From NCBI RefSeq assembly GCF_014287875.1, contig NZ_JACOPN010000002.1, forward strand, positions 186,001 to 250,000: a stretch of DNA of 64,000 nucleotides. The letters are read 5' to 3'. Origin of the DNA: Flintibacter faecis (GTDB lineage: Bacteria > Bacillota > Clostridia > Oscillospirales > Oscillospiraceae). How positions within the stretch are numbered: position 1 is the stretch's first letter; every line of letters begins with the position of its first letter. Position numbers and translations under genes: made by a program. The notes beneath the pieces are model-generated. The model saw only the letters and a program-made list of their open reading frames with translations, was not told where the DNA came from and ran no database searches. Shown here in pieces: positions 26,214 through 35,060 of the stretch.

Positions 26214-27707
26214 CTACACCTGCCTTAAAAAGCGCAGGAACGCTTCCTGTCCCTCCGGCGTGCGGGCGTATACTCCGGCGTGCTCCAGCACCTTGGCAAA
26301 CACCAGACCGACCTCATGATACACAACGTCCAGCGCGTTGCCCGCCGTCAGCGCATACCGGTTTCGGAACTCCTCCGCCCAATCGGCATGGGATGCCGTC
26401 AGCGGGTCATCCCGCAGGTCTTCCCCGCTCACCAGTTTGTCCGCCACAGCAGCCAGCTCGGCTTTCAGACGGGCTGGCAGGACAGCCAGCCCCATCACTT
26501 CGATGAGTCCGATATTCTCCTTCTTGATGTGGTGGAGTTCGGCGTGAGGGTGGTACAGACCAAGGGGGTGCTCCGGCGTGGTCAGGTTATTGCGCAGCAC
26601 CAAGTCCAGCTCATAGGCCTCCCCCCTGCGGCGGGCAATGGGCGTGATGGTGTTGTGGGGTTCCCCGCCGGTCTCAGCCAGGATCATGGCCTCCTGGTCG
26701 GTATAACTCCGCCAGGACAGCAGGATCTTATCGGCCAAATCAATGAGCCGCTCAGGATCGGCGCAGGTCAGGCGCACCACCGACATGGGCCACTTGACAA
26801 TACCCGCGCGTACATCCTCGTATCCCGGGAAGGTGAAGGGAGTTTCCACCGAGGCCCGCTCCATGGCGAAGGTGTACCGGCCGCCCTGAAAGTGATCGTG
26901 GGCCAGGATAGACCCGCCCACGATGGGCAGGTCGGCATTGGAGCCAACAAAATAATGAGGGAACTGCCGGACGAAATCCAGCAGCTTGCCAAAACAGGCC
27001 CGGTCGATCTTCATGGGGGTGTGTTCCCGGTTCAGGCAGATGCAGTGCTCGTTGTAGTACACATAAGGGGAGTACTGCAAATACCAGGGAGAGCCGTTGA
27101 TCGTGATCGGAATGATGCGGTGGTTCTGCCGGGCCGGGTGATTCACCCGGCCCGCATAGCCCTCGTTCTCCGCACACAGCTGGCAGCGTGGATAAGCGGA
27201 AGCGGGCAGGTTCCGTGCGGCGGCAATGGCCTTGGGGTCCTTCTCCGGCTTGGACAGGTTGATGGTGATGTCCAACTGGCCGTACTCGGTCTCCACCTTC
27301 CACTGCACGTCTCTGGCGATCCGATCCCGGCGGATGTAGTTGGTGTCTTGGCTGAACTGATAGTACCAGTCGGTGGCTTTCTCCGGGGCCTGCCGGTACA
27401 GGGACCGGAACTGCCCGATCACCTGGGAGGGCCGGGGGGTGAGTATCCCCATCAGCCTGGTGTCCAGCAGATCCCGATAGGTAACGGTATTCTCCTTCAA
27501 TACGCCCCTCTCAACCGCATCATCCAGCAGCGCCTCCAGCGCAGCGGACAATTCTCCGGCCGGGGGCAGCTCTTCCGGCAGGGCGCAGCCGTCCAGCGCC
27601 AGGGCCTCCAGCAAGGTATTGACCGTCCATATCCGGTCCTCCGGCTGAATGAGCCGCTTCTCCAGGGCATAGGAGATCAGCTGTGCGATGGCCTGATTCC
27701 GCTCCAT
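26214..27707 (-). CDS. galT: UDP-glucose-hexose-1-phosphate uridylyltransferase (Firmicutes type)
   Basis: Transfers UMP from UDP-glucose to galactose-1-phosphate, the second Leloir step. At 497 aa it belongs to the longer class-2 GalT typical of Firmicutes. Visible features are CQLCAENEGYAGR, NREHTPMKI and the active-site HDHFQGG, where the second His carries the UMP. It is placed between galE (2-nt gap) and galM (3-nt gap), so translation is tightly coupled. TCA/TAC-rich upstream bases give only a modest ribosome-binding site. Confidence 0.96.
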   Translation of the reverse strand: MERNQAIAQLISYALEKRLIQPEDRIWTVNTLLEALALDGCALPEELPPAGELSAALEALLDDAVERGVLKENTVTYRDLLDTRLMGILTPRPSQVIGQFRSLYRQAPEKATDWYYQFSQDTNYIRRDRIARDVQWKVETEYGQLDITINLSKPEKDPKAIAAARNLPASAYPRCQLCAENEGYAGRVNHPARQNHRIIPITINGSPWYLQYSPYVYYNEHCICLNREHTPMKIDRACFGKLLDFVRQFPHYFVGSNADLPIVGGSILAHDHFQGGRYTFAMERASVETPFTFPGYEDVRAGIVKWPMSVVRLTCADPERLIDLADKILLSWRSYTDQEAMILAETGGEPHNTITPIARRRGEAYELDLVLRNNLTTPEHPLGLYHPHAELHHIKKENIGLIEVMGLAVLPARLKAELAAVADKLVSGEDLRDDPLTASHADWAEEFRNRYALTAGNALDVVYHEVGLVFAKVLEHAGVYARTPEGQEAFLRFLRQV

Positions 27708-27709
27708 AC

Positions 27710-28702
27710 TCAGACCTCCTCAAAGCCGTGGGGGTGGCTCTTGTGCCAGGCCCAGGCGGAGGCCACGATGGTCGGCAGGTCGTTGTACTTGGGCTGCCAG
27801 CCCAGCACCTTCATGGCCTTCTCAGAGGAGGCAATGAGCTGAGCAGGGTCGCCCGCCCGGCGGGGTGCGATCCTGGCGGGAATGGGGTGGCCGGTAACAG
27901 AGCGGGCTACGTCGATGACCTCCTGCACAGTGAAGCCCACTCCATTGCCCAGGTTAAATATGTTGTTGTCTCCGCCCTTCATCAGATAGTCCAGAGCCAG
28001 GATGTGGGCCTGGGCCAGGTCGGTGACATGGATGTAGTCCCGGATGCAGGTACCGTCCTTGGTGGGGTAGTCGTCGCCGAAGACGCTGACCGCCTCCCGC
28101 TGGCCGTTTGGCACCTGGAGGATGATGGGGATGAGATGGGTCTCAGGATCGTGGGCCTCCCCGATCTCTCCAGAGACATGGGCACCGCAGGCGTTGAAAT
28201 ACCGCAGGGCCACATACTTCAGCCCGTGGGCCTTGGACACCCAGCTCATCATCTGTTCCATGGCCAGCTTGGTCTGGCCGTAGCAGTTGGTGGGACAGGT
28301 CGTGTCGCTCTCCAGAATGGGCACCCGCTCCGGCTCGCCATAAGCAGCGGCAGTGGAGGAAAAGACGATCTTATCCACCCCGTGAGCCACCATGGCTTGA
28401 AGGAGCACCATGGTGCCGTGGAGGTTGTTGTCATAGTACTTCAGGGGGTCGGACATGGACTCTCCCACCTGGGAGGACGCTGCAAAGTGGATCACGCCCT
28501 CGATGTCCTCCGCCTGGAACAGGGTATCCAGGGCGCCCCGGTCCCGGATATCCAGCTGATAAAACTTCGCCTTGGGGTGGACAGCTGCCTTGAATCCGGT
28601 CTGCAGGTTGTCAGCCACCACCACATCCCGGCCCGCGTCGATCAGCTCATACACCGTATGGGAGCCGATATAGCCGGCTCCGCCCAATACCAAAATTGCC
28701 AT
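27710..28702 (-). CDS. galE: UDP-glucose 4-epimerase
   Basis: Converts UDP-galactose to UDP-glucose with bound NAD. A 330-aa extended SDR with the Rossmann motif GGAGYIGSH (residues 7-15), the catalytic YGQTK (Y-x3-K) and the UDP-sugar loop GDYPTKDGTCIRDYIHV. Besides galactose use it can supply UDP-galactose for wall polymers. Lies 43 nt after galK. Confidence 0.97.
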   Translation of the reverse strand: MAILVLGGAGYIGSHTVYELIDAGRDVVVADNLQTGFKAAVHPKAKFYQLDIRDRGALDTLFQAEDIEGVIHFAASSQVGESMSDPLKYYDNNLHGTMVLLQAMVAHGVDKIVFSSTAAAYGEPERVPILESDTTCPTNCYGQTKLAMEQMMSWVSKAHGLKYVALRYFNACGAHVSGEIGEAHDPETHLIPIILQVPNGQREAVSVFGDDYPTKDGTCIRDYIHVTDLAQAHILALDYLMKGGDNNIFNLGNGVGFTVQEVIDVARSVTGHPIPARIAPRRAGDPAQLIASSEKAMKVLGWQPKYNDLPTIVASAWAWHKSHPHGFEEV

Positions 28703-28745
28703 CTTTCAGATACGCTCCTTTCACGTCGCAGCAATGGAACTTTGT

Positions 28746-30032
28746 TCAGGACCAGAGGACCACTCCGCCCACTGGGCGCAGCCGCAGCACATGGCAGCTG
28801 CCTGTGCCCAGAACGGACTCCACTTGCTCCCGGAACCCGTCCAGCAGTTCCAGGGGGACAAAGGCCTGGATGGTGCCGGCAAAGCCGCCGCCGTGGACCC
28901 GGCAGGCACCCCGGCCCTTCAAGGCCCGCTCCGCCACCGCCAGAGCCACCGCCATGGCCTGCTCTTTCACCGCCCCGGTGGGGGCGATGTTCTGTAGCAG
29001 GGTCCAAGAGGAGCGGCCGGAGGCTTTTACCAGGGACAGAAAAGCATCCATATCGCCGCCAGCCAGGGCCGCAGTCTCCTCCTCCACCCGCCTGTCATCG
29101 GCAAAGAAGTGGAGCGCCCGGAGAACCGCCCGATCCCCCACCGCTTTCCGCAGCCGGGGCAGCTCCCGCAGCACATCAGCTTCCTCCACCTCCCGCAGTA
29201 CAGTCTTGCCGAAGCAGGCGGCCACTTCCCGCATTTCCCGCGGGATAGCGTCATATTCCGGGGTGAGGTCGGCATGATCCGCTCCTGAATCAATGATGCA
29301 CAGGGCGTAGCCCAGCGCATCCAGATCCACCCGCAGGGGGCGCACCATCGGAGCGGAGGGTTCCGCGAAATCAATGGCCACCACACCGCCCACGGAAGAG
29401 GCGGTCTGATCCATCAGTCCGCTGGCCTTTCCAAAGTATACATTTTCTGCCTTCTGTCCCATCCGGGCGATGGTCACCGGGTCCAGTGCGCCGCCGCAGA
29501 ACAGGTGGTTCTCGATCACGCCCAGCAGCACCTCGCAGGCCGCCGAAGAGGACAGCCCGGAGCCGGGCAGCACATCAGACTGGGCGTACACGTCAAAGCC
29601 CGCCACAGGATAGCCCTTTTCCACCGCCTGGGCCGCCATGCCCCGCACCAGGGAGGCGGTGCTCCCCTTCTCCTCTTCCTTGGGCTCCAGGGTATCCAGT
29701 TCCACCTCTGCCAAGGGCCAGCCCTGAGACTGGAAGCGGATGGTGTTGGTGCCGTTGGGGGCGGCGCAGGCCAAAAAATCCAGGTCTACCGCCCCGGCCA
29801 GAACCCGGCCGTGCTGATGGTCGGTATGGTTGCCGCAGATCTCTGTGCGGCCGGGGGCGGAGCACAGGACCACTGGGGTATCTTCTCCCGCATCAAAGGT
29901 CTGCCGGAACCCATCCAGCAGCGCCGCCACCCGCCGCCGTGCGGCGGTCAGATCTCCATACAGCAGACGATCCATCCCTCCGTCCAGTTCTCCCGCTTCC
30001 AACGCGCGGCGCACAGCACCTAATTTCTGCAT
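28746..30032 (-). CDS. galK: Galactokinase
   Basis: Phosphorylates alpha-D-galactose. A 428-aa GHMP kinase with the galactokinase signature GRTEICGNHTDHQHG, ATP loop LPGSGLSSSAA and C-terminal motif GGGFAGT. The start ATG at 30032 has AAGGAGAG 8 nt upstream; 25 further upstream codons are open but overlap the promoter. First gene of galKETM, with its own promoter separate from the mgl operon. Confidence 0.95.
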   Translation of the reverse strand: MQKLGAVRRALEAGELDGGMDRLLYGDLTAARRRVAALLDGFRQTFDAGEDTPVVLCSAPGRTEICGNHTDHQHGRVLAGAVDLDFLACAAPNGTNTIRFQSQGWPLAEVELDTLEPKEEEKGSTASLVRGMAAQAVEKGYPVAGFDVYAQSDVLPGSGLSSSAACEVLLGVIENHLFCGGALDPVTIARMGQKAENVYFGKASGLMDQTASSVGGVVAIDFAEPSAPMVRPLRVDLDALGYALCIIDSGADHADLTPEYDAIPREMREVAACFGKTVLREVEEADVLRELPRLRKAVGDRAVLRALHFFADDRRVEEETAALAGGDMDAFLSLVKASGRSSWTLLQNIAPTGAVKEQAMAVALAVAERALKGRGACRVHGGGFAGTIQAFVPLELLDGFREQVESVLGTGSCHVLRLRPVGGVVLWS

Positions 30033-30086
30033 CGTTGCTTCTCTCCTTTTTCGCTCCGGCCAAACCGGAACACATGTTTCGAGTAT

Positions 30087-30115
30087 AGCATACACTGTTT
30101 TCTTCACACCGTCAA
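30087..30115 (-). promoter_or_regulatory. Promoter of galKETM
   Basis: Minus-strand TTGACG (30110-30115), 17-nt spacer, TATGCT (30087-30092); a TATACT overlaps slightly downstream. Confidence 0.7.
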
Positions 30116-30125
30116 ACAGTCAACA

Positions 30126-30174
30126 AAGCCGCTGCAAAGCAGGCGGATCCCCCGCGTTTACCTTGCAGCGGCTT
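30126..30174 (-). terminator. Terminator between mglC and galK
   Basis: AAGCCGCTGCAA (30126-30137) pairs with TTGCAGCGGCTT (30163-30174), exit side TTTGTTG on the minus strand. Confidence 0.75.
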
Positions 30175-30195
30175 CCCGCTTTCAGAATATAAGAC

Positions 30196-31857
30196 TTACT
30201 TCTTCTGCACGTACTTCAGGCAGTCCAGCATAACAGCGACCAGAATGATGATGCCGGAGAACACGAACTGCAGGTTCGTGTCAATGCCCAGAATGGTCAG
30301 GGAATAGGTCAGGGCGGTAAAGATGAACACACCCACGACCACGCCGGAGATCTTGCCGATGCCGCCGGTGAAAGAGATGCCGCCCACCACGCAGGCCGCA
30401 ATGGCATCCATCTCCCAGCCCTGTCCATAAGCAGCGGAGCCGGAACCGGTCATGCGCAGGCACTCCAGCCAGGAACCAAAGCCATACAGGATGCCGGCCA
30501 GAACGAAAGCGCCCACCGTGACCCAGAACACAGAGATGCCGGATACAGCAGCTGCCTCCGGGTTGCCGCCCACGGCGTACAGGTTCTTGCCAAAGGTGGT
30601 CTTGTTCCAGATGAACCACACAACGATGACCGCCGCCACAGCCCACAGGATGATGGTGGGGAAGCCCTTGACACGGGGAATGATCATGCCGGGAATGGCG
30701 GAGTCAATGCCGCCGAAGGACACGCCCTTGGTGGAATAGGTCGCCAGGCCGAAGATGACCAGCATGGTGGCCATGGTGGAGATAAAGGGGTGCATCTTGA
30801 ACTTGGCGGTGAAGAAGCCGGCGATGGTGGTAAAGATGGTGCACAGGATGATGCAGACCACCAGAGCCAGGAACACCCGAACGACGGCGGGGATGCCAGA
30901 GAAGTCGAAGATGTGGCCGAACACGCTGCCGGTGTTGGGGCCGGAGTGCATCACGATGGTGGCCGCTGTTATGCCCATACCCACCATACGGCCGATGGAC
31001 AGGTCGGTACCGGCCAGCAGGATGAGCCCCGCCACGCCCAGAGCCAGGAACATTCTGGGAGAGGCCTGGGACAGGATATTGAGCACGTTGTTTACCGTCA
31101 GCAGCTGGGTGTTGGGCCCCTTGACAATGGGGGTAATGATACACAGCGCAATGAAAATAAAGATAATGGCGATATACAGTCCGTTGCGCAGCAGGAAGTT
31201 TCGCCCGTTGAAGGTGTACCGGTAGTTCTCCCACTTCTGTGCCATAGTCTCGCCCAGCGTGAACTTGGACATGCGCAGCATGTCCAGCAGGTGGTACTTG
31301 TGCTCAAAGGCGCTGTGCCGACGGTCCTTGATCTCCTGAAAGTCCTGGGTACGCTGCATCTTGGCGTCAAACAGACGGTTTTTATGGACGTATTTCTCGT
31401 CCTTGATCTCATGCGCATCGCTCAGCTTGGAGACCGTCTCCTGATGCTCCCTGTTGAGCCGTTCCACAGCGGCATGGTAATTAGCCTCGGCAAGGACCTT
31501 TTCTTCCTTGCAGCTGGCAGCCACCGCCTGATAATAATCGGTATCGAAATGGGCCTTGAGGTAATCTTCCGCCTCTGTGATCAGCTTGTTGATCTCGCCC
31601 TTGTGCTTGGACTCCACCGCCTTAGCCTGCTCCAGTTCCTTGCACAGCGCCTGGATCTTCTCGCTTTTTTCCTGCGCAGTGTAGATCCGGTCACGCTTTA
31701 GGCTGTCAATGGTGTCCTGGATCTCAATGATCTTGTCGGTACCCTCTGCCCGCAGAGCGTCGATCTTCTTCTGGATGGCACCGACATATTCATCGATCGG
31801 CTGGAGAAGCTGCGCTTCCTGCTCCGCTGTAAGGATCTTTGTATTTTCCGCTACCAT
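30196..31857 (-). CDS. mglC: Galactose/glucose ABC permease MglC with extra N-terminal coiled coil
   Basis: The C-terminal 330 residues or so are a normal MglC/RbsC-type permease with about 8-10 membrane segments, starting near residue 226. They include LAGTDLSIGRMVGMG and the cytoplasmic coupling loop AVGGNPEAAAVSGI. Before this lies an unusual hydrophilic region of about 215 residues, rich in Lys/Glu/Gln with heptad-like spacing (for example residues 20-100 and 130-185), predicted as cytoplasmic coiled coil. E. coli MglC is about 336 aa and lacks it. The start ATG 31857 has GGGAG 8 nt upstream; a GTG 5 codons earlier overlaps that site. Follows mglA by 21 nt; last gene of mglB-mglA-mglC. 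Confidence 0.9.
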   Translation of the reverse strand: MVAENTKILTAEQEAQLLQPIDEYVGAIQKKIDALRAEGTDKIIEIQDTIDSLKRDRIYTAQEKSEKIQALCKELEQAKAVESKHKGEINKLITEAEDYLKAHFDTDYYQAVAASCKEEKVLAEANYHAAVERLNREHQETVSKLSDAHEIKDEKYVHKNRLFDAKMQRTQDFQEIKDRRHSAFEHKYHLLDMLRMSKFTLGETMAQKWENYRYTFNGRNFLLRNGLYIAIIFIFIALCIITPIVKGPNTQLLTVNNVLNILSQASPRMFLALGVAGLILLAGTDLSIGRMVGMGITAATIVMHSGPNTGSVFGHIFDFSGIPAVVRVFLALVVCIILCTIFTTIAGFFTAKFKMHPFISTMATMLVIFGLATYSTKGVSFGGIDSAIPGMIIPRVKGFPTIILWAVAAVIVVWFIWNKTTFGKNLYAVGGNPEAAAVSGISVFWVTVGAFVLAGILYGFGSWLECLRMTGSGSAAYGQGWEMDAIAACVVGGISFTGGIGKISGVVVGVFIFTALTYSLTILGIDTNLQFVFSGIIILVAVMLDCLKYVQKK

Positions 31858-31878
31858 AAGCAATTCTCCCACTCACAC

Positions 31879-33387
31879 TTAAAGGTATTTTGCGCTCAGC
31901 CGCAAAAGTTCTTCCTGATTGGTCTCCTTGGTGTTCACGATGCCGGAGAGACGTCCGTTAGACATAACGCCGATTCGGTTGGTGATACCCAAAATCTCAG
32001 GCATTTCCGAAGAGACCACAATGACGGTCTTGCCCCGTTTGGCCATTTGAATGATGAGTTCATAGATCTCATACTTGGCACCCACATCAATGCCGCGGGT
32101 AGGCTCGTCCATCATGAAGACCTGCGGTTCCCGCTCCAGCCACTTGCCGAAAATCACCTTCTGCTGGTTGCCTCCCGACAGACTGGTGACCATATCATCA
32201 GGCCCCATACACTTGGTATGCATGACCTTGATCTCCTTGCTCGTCGCCTTCACCATCTTGGGCGTGGAGAGCGCCAAACCGGCCTTATACTGCTCCAGAT
32301 TGGCAATGGTGGTATTGAAGGTGAGGTCGCACTTGAGGAACAGGCCGTTGGCCTTCCGCTCTTCGGTGATCATGGCAAAGCCGTGATCGATGGCCTCTTT
32401 GGCATTATTGAAGTTCATCAGCCGGTTTTTAAAGTAGACCCGTCCGGCTGCGCGGGTACGCACCCCGAACATGGTCTCCATCAGCTCAGTACGTCCGGCC
32501 CCCACCAGGCCGTACAATCCGAAGATCTCCCCTTCCCTGACATCGAACGTGATGTCCTGAAGATGAGGTGCGTACTTGGTGGAGAGATGCCGAACGGAGA
32601 GGATGGTGTCTCCTGGGGTGTTGTTCACCGGGGGGAACCGGCTCTCCAGAGAACGGCCCACCATGGCGGTGATCAGCTCGTTCATATTGGTGTCCTTGGC
32701 GGCTTTGGTCATAACCAGATTACCATCCCGCAGCACCGAAATCTCATCGCAGATCTCAAAGATCTCATCCATCTTATGCGAGATGTAGATCAGAGAGATC
32801 CCCTGCTCTTTGAGCATCCGCATCATCTCAAAGAGCTTGTTCACTTCCTTCACCGTCAAAGACGAGGTAGGCTCGTCCAGGACGATCACCTTTGAATTGT
32901 AGGAGATCGCCTTTGCGATCTCACACATCTGCCGTTGAGATACGGACATATTCCGCATAGGCTGGGTGAGATCCACTGTCATTCCCAGTTTGCGGAACAG
33001 CTCGGAGGCCTTTTTCTTCATTCTGCCTTCATCCACGACACCTGTAGAGTTGGTGGGATACCGACCCAGAAACAGATTGTCGATCACATTCCGTTCCAGA
33101 CATTGATTCAGCTCCTGGTGCACCATGGCGATCCCGTTTTCCAAGGCATCCTTCGGGCCGGAAAAGCTGATCTCCTTGCCGTTCAGAAGGATTTTTCCCT
33201 CATCCTTCTGATAAGTCCCGAACAGGCACTTCATCATCGTGGACTTGCCGGCACCGTTCTCGCCCATCAGTCCCATGACCGTGCCGCGCTTCACATCCAG
33301 ATTGATGTGATCCAGCACCCTGTTCCGGCCGAAGGACTTGCTCATGCCGCGGATTGACAGGACAACTTCGTCTTTCGCATCTGCCAT
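31879..33387 (-). CDS. mglA: Galactose/methyl-galactoside ABC importer ATPase
   Basis: A 502-aa ATPase with two ABC domains in tandem, as in the MglA/RbsA family. Domain 1 has Walker A GENGAGKST, a degenerate signature (MSVSQRQM) and Walker B VIVLDEPTSSL. Domain 2 starts around residue 255 (GLVGAGRTE in place of a full Walker A) with a canonical LSGGNQQKV and VFMMDEPTRG. It energises MglC. GGGAG lies 8 nt before the ATG. The 199-bp gap to mglB contains a structured element. Confidence 0.96.
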   Translation of the reverse strand: MADAKDEVVLSIRGMSKSFGRNRVLDHINLDVKRGTVMGLMGENGAGKSTMMKCLFGTYQKDEGKILLNGKEISFSGPKDALENGIAMVHQELNQCLERNVIDNLFLGRYPTNSTGVVDEGRMKKKASELFRKLGMTVDLTQPMRNMSVSQRQMCEIAKAISYNSKVIVLDEPTSSLTVKEVNKLFEMMRMLKEQGISLIYISHKMDEIFEICDEISVLRDGNLVMTKAAKDTNMNELITAMVGRSLESRFPPVNNTPGDTILSVRHLSTKYAPHLQDITFDVREGEIFGLYGLVGAGRTELMETMFGVRTRAAGRVYFKNRLMNFNNAKEAIDHGFAMITEERKANGLFLKCDLTFNTTIANLEQYKAGLALSTPKMVKATSKEIKVMHTKCMGPDDMVTSLSGGNQQKVIFGKWLEREPQVFMMDEPTRGIDVGAKYEIYELIIQMAKRGKTVIVVSSEMPEILGITNRIGVMSNGRLSGIVNTKETNQEELLRLSAKYL

Positions 33388-33461
33388 TTTCGTTACTCCC
33401 GTTTATGCATATTAGCAGTTTCAGCGAATCGTCTGATCCTGCCGGATTTTACTTTTAGAAC

Positions 33462-33534
33462 GCCGTTAGAGAGAAGCCTCCTCCCGAACGGGATATGCTT
33501 TCTCCCGAACAGAGAATTGCTTCTCCCTAACGGC
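33462..33534 (-). ncRNA. Three-way-junction RNA element in the mglB-mglA intergenic region
   Basis: The outer stem pairs 33462-33478 with 33519-33534 (GCCGTTAG-GGAGAAGC type, one mismatch). Inside are two hairpins: TCCC-gaac-GGGA (33482-33493) and TTCTC/GAGAA (33500-33516). It is part of the mgl transcript. It lacks a T-run, so mRNA stabilisation or differential expression of mglB over mglA is more likely than termination. Confidence 0.6.
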
Positions 33535-33586
33535 ACATGCTTACTCTTGATTTATAAAAGGGAACTTACAGGCTGCCTCAGCCGGA

Positions 33587-34876
33587 TCACTGGCCCAGCA
33601 GAGTGGTGTAGGAGGCGGCGTTGTCGGTCTTCACCATGTTGAAGGCAAATGCGTCATAGGCGCTGGGGTTGCTCAAACGGTTGGTGATGTTGGACTCGGT
33701 CTGACCGTCGCCGGCGATGTACTCCACGTTCAGGTTGAGCAGATCGTCATACTTCTGCAGCAGGGGCTGATAGGTGGAGCCCAGGAAGTTGTCGGCAGAG
33801 TTGTAGATGTTCAGCCACACGTTCTTGGTGGGGTGAGCGGAAGCGTCCAGCTGGTTGGAGACGGGCGCATAGGTCACGGTGGAGTCCAGGAAATCCTGAT
33901 AGTTGTCTGCGGTGACAGCCACGTTCAGGGCGTAGTAAGAGCGGGTGGCCTCGTCATAGTAGAACACATCGGAGCCCAGCACGTTGCCGGCATCATCCGC
34001 AGTGCCAATACCGGTGTCCACGTCCACGCCGTCCAAAGCGTTGCGCAGCACGCGCAGGGTCAGGTAGGCCTGCACATCGGCGTGCTGGCTGATGGTTCCG
34101 CCGTAGCCCTCTGCGATGGCGGCAACGGCATCGGAGTTGGCATCATAGCCGAAGGTGGGAACGTTGTTCTCTCTGGACCAGGCATTGAACATGGCCATGC
34201 CCATGCCGTCGTTGTTGGAGGCAACGATGTCGATCTGATTGCCGAAAGAGGAGGCCCAGGTGCCGATGGCGTTGCCGGCAGTGGCGGCATCCCAAGTGGC
34301 GCCGGCGGAGTTCTTCATCTCCTGGGAGGCCAGCTCACGGACGGTATAGGTCTTGCCGTCCACCTCAATGGTGCCGTCCTGCACAAAAGCGGAGGAACCG
34401 TCGGTGTTGGTGCCCACGGGAGTGCTGTCGATGACACCGTCCTTCTCTACGGCAGTACCCAGAGCGGCACGGACACCGCGGGTACGGGCGATGGAGTCGT
34501 TGTGACCGATATCACCGATCGCCAGCACGTAGCCGATAACGCCATCGCCATTCTTGTCGATCTCGCCGATGTGAGCCTTGATGTAGTCCAGGATCATGGT
34601 GCCCTGCAGCTCAGCGCCCTGGTTGGCGTCGAATCCCACATAGTAAGTATCCTCGTTGAAGCTCAGCGCAGTCGTGTCCAACTCGCCGGTGGAGCTGTTG
34701 GAGGGCTGACGGTTGAACCACACCAGGGGCTTATCCTTATTGGCGACCATTTCGGTGCCGGGAGCGGAACCATCTGCGCTGGTGCTGGACTTATCGGTGT
34801 TGCCGCCGTTGGAGCAGGCGACCAGGCTGAGGGCCAGAGCAGCGGACAGGCCCAGTGCAAGTACCTTCTTGTTCAT
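33587..34876 (-). CDS. mglB: Galactose/glucose-binding lipoprotein MglB, apparently circularly permuted
   Basis: A 429-aa lipoprotein (lipobox LVAC, Cys near 21) of the periplasmic sugar-binding family. The mature protein begins with KPLVWFNRQPS and YYVGFDANQGAELQG, which in E. coli MglB lie after about residue 105. The EF-like loop DKNGDGVIG, GHNDSIARTR, NNDGMGMAM and FGYDANSDA follow in E. coli order. The E. coli N-terminal part (VTIYKYDDNF ... AINLV) appears instead at the C-terminus as WLNIYNSADNF ... AFAFNMV, ending LLGQ. Equivalents of D14, F16, N91, H152, D154, R158, W183 and D236 are present. First gene of mglB-mglA-mglC; AAGGAG before the ATG. Confidence 0.9.
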   Translation of the reverse strand: MNKKVLALGLSAALALSLVACSNGGNTDKSSTSADGSAPGTEMVANKDKPLVWFNRQPSNSSTGELDTTALSFNEDTYYVGFDANQGAELQGTMILDYIKAHIGEIDKNGDGVIGYVLAIGDIGHNDSIARTRGVRAALGTAVEKDGVIDSTPVGTNTDGSSAFVQDGTIEVDGKTYTVRELASQEMKNSAGATWDAATAGNAIGTWASSFGNQIDIVASNNDGMGMAMFNAWSRENNVPTFGYDANSDAVAAIAEGYGGTISQHADVQAYLTLRVLRNALDGVDVDTGIGTADDAGNVLGSDVFYYDEATRSYYALNVAVTADNYQDFLDSTVTYAPVSNQLDASAHPTKNVWLNIYNSADNFLGSTYQPLLQKYDDLLNLNVEYIAGDGQTESNITNRLSNPSAYDAFAFNMVKTDNAASYTTLLGQ

Positions 34877-34945
34877 TTTGATCTCCTTCTTCTTCTAGAA
34901 TTTGGGCTGAATCATTTCACAAAAATCCCGCCCTTTACGTCTTTG

Positions 34946-34974
34946 AGTTTAGTGGAAATTGTCTGGAAAATCAA
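34946..34974 (-). promoter_or_regulatory. Promoter of the mglBAC operon
   Basis: Minus-strand TTGATT (34969-34974), 17-nt spacer, TAAACT (34946-34951). Confidence 0.65.
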
Positions 34975-35060
34975 GAGGAAAAATCACCGATAAAAGGGGA
35001 AGATTTCATTTATTTTGTTTGATCTATAAAAATTGCACCGTCATAATTTGTGTAAAACGC

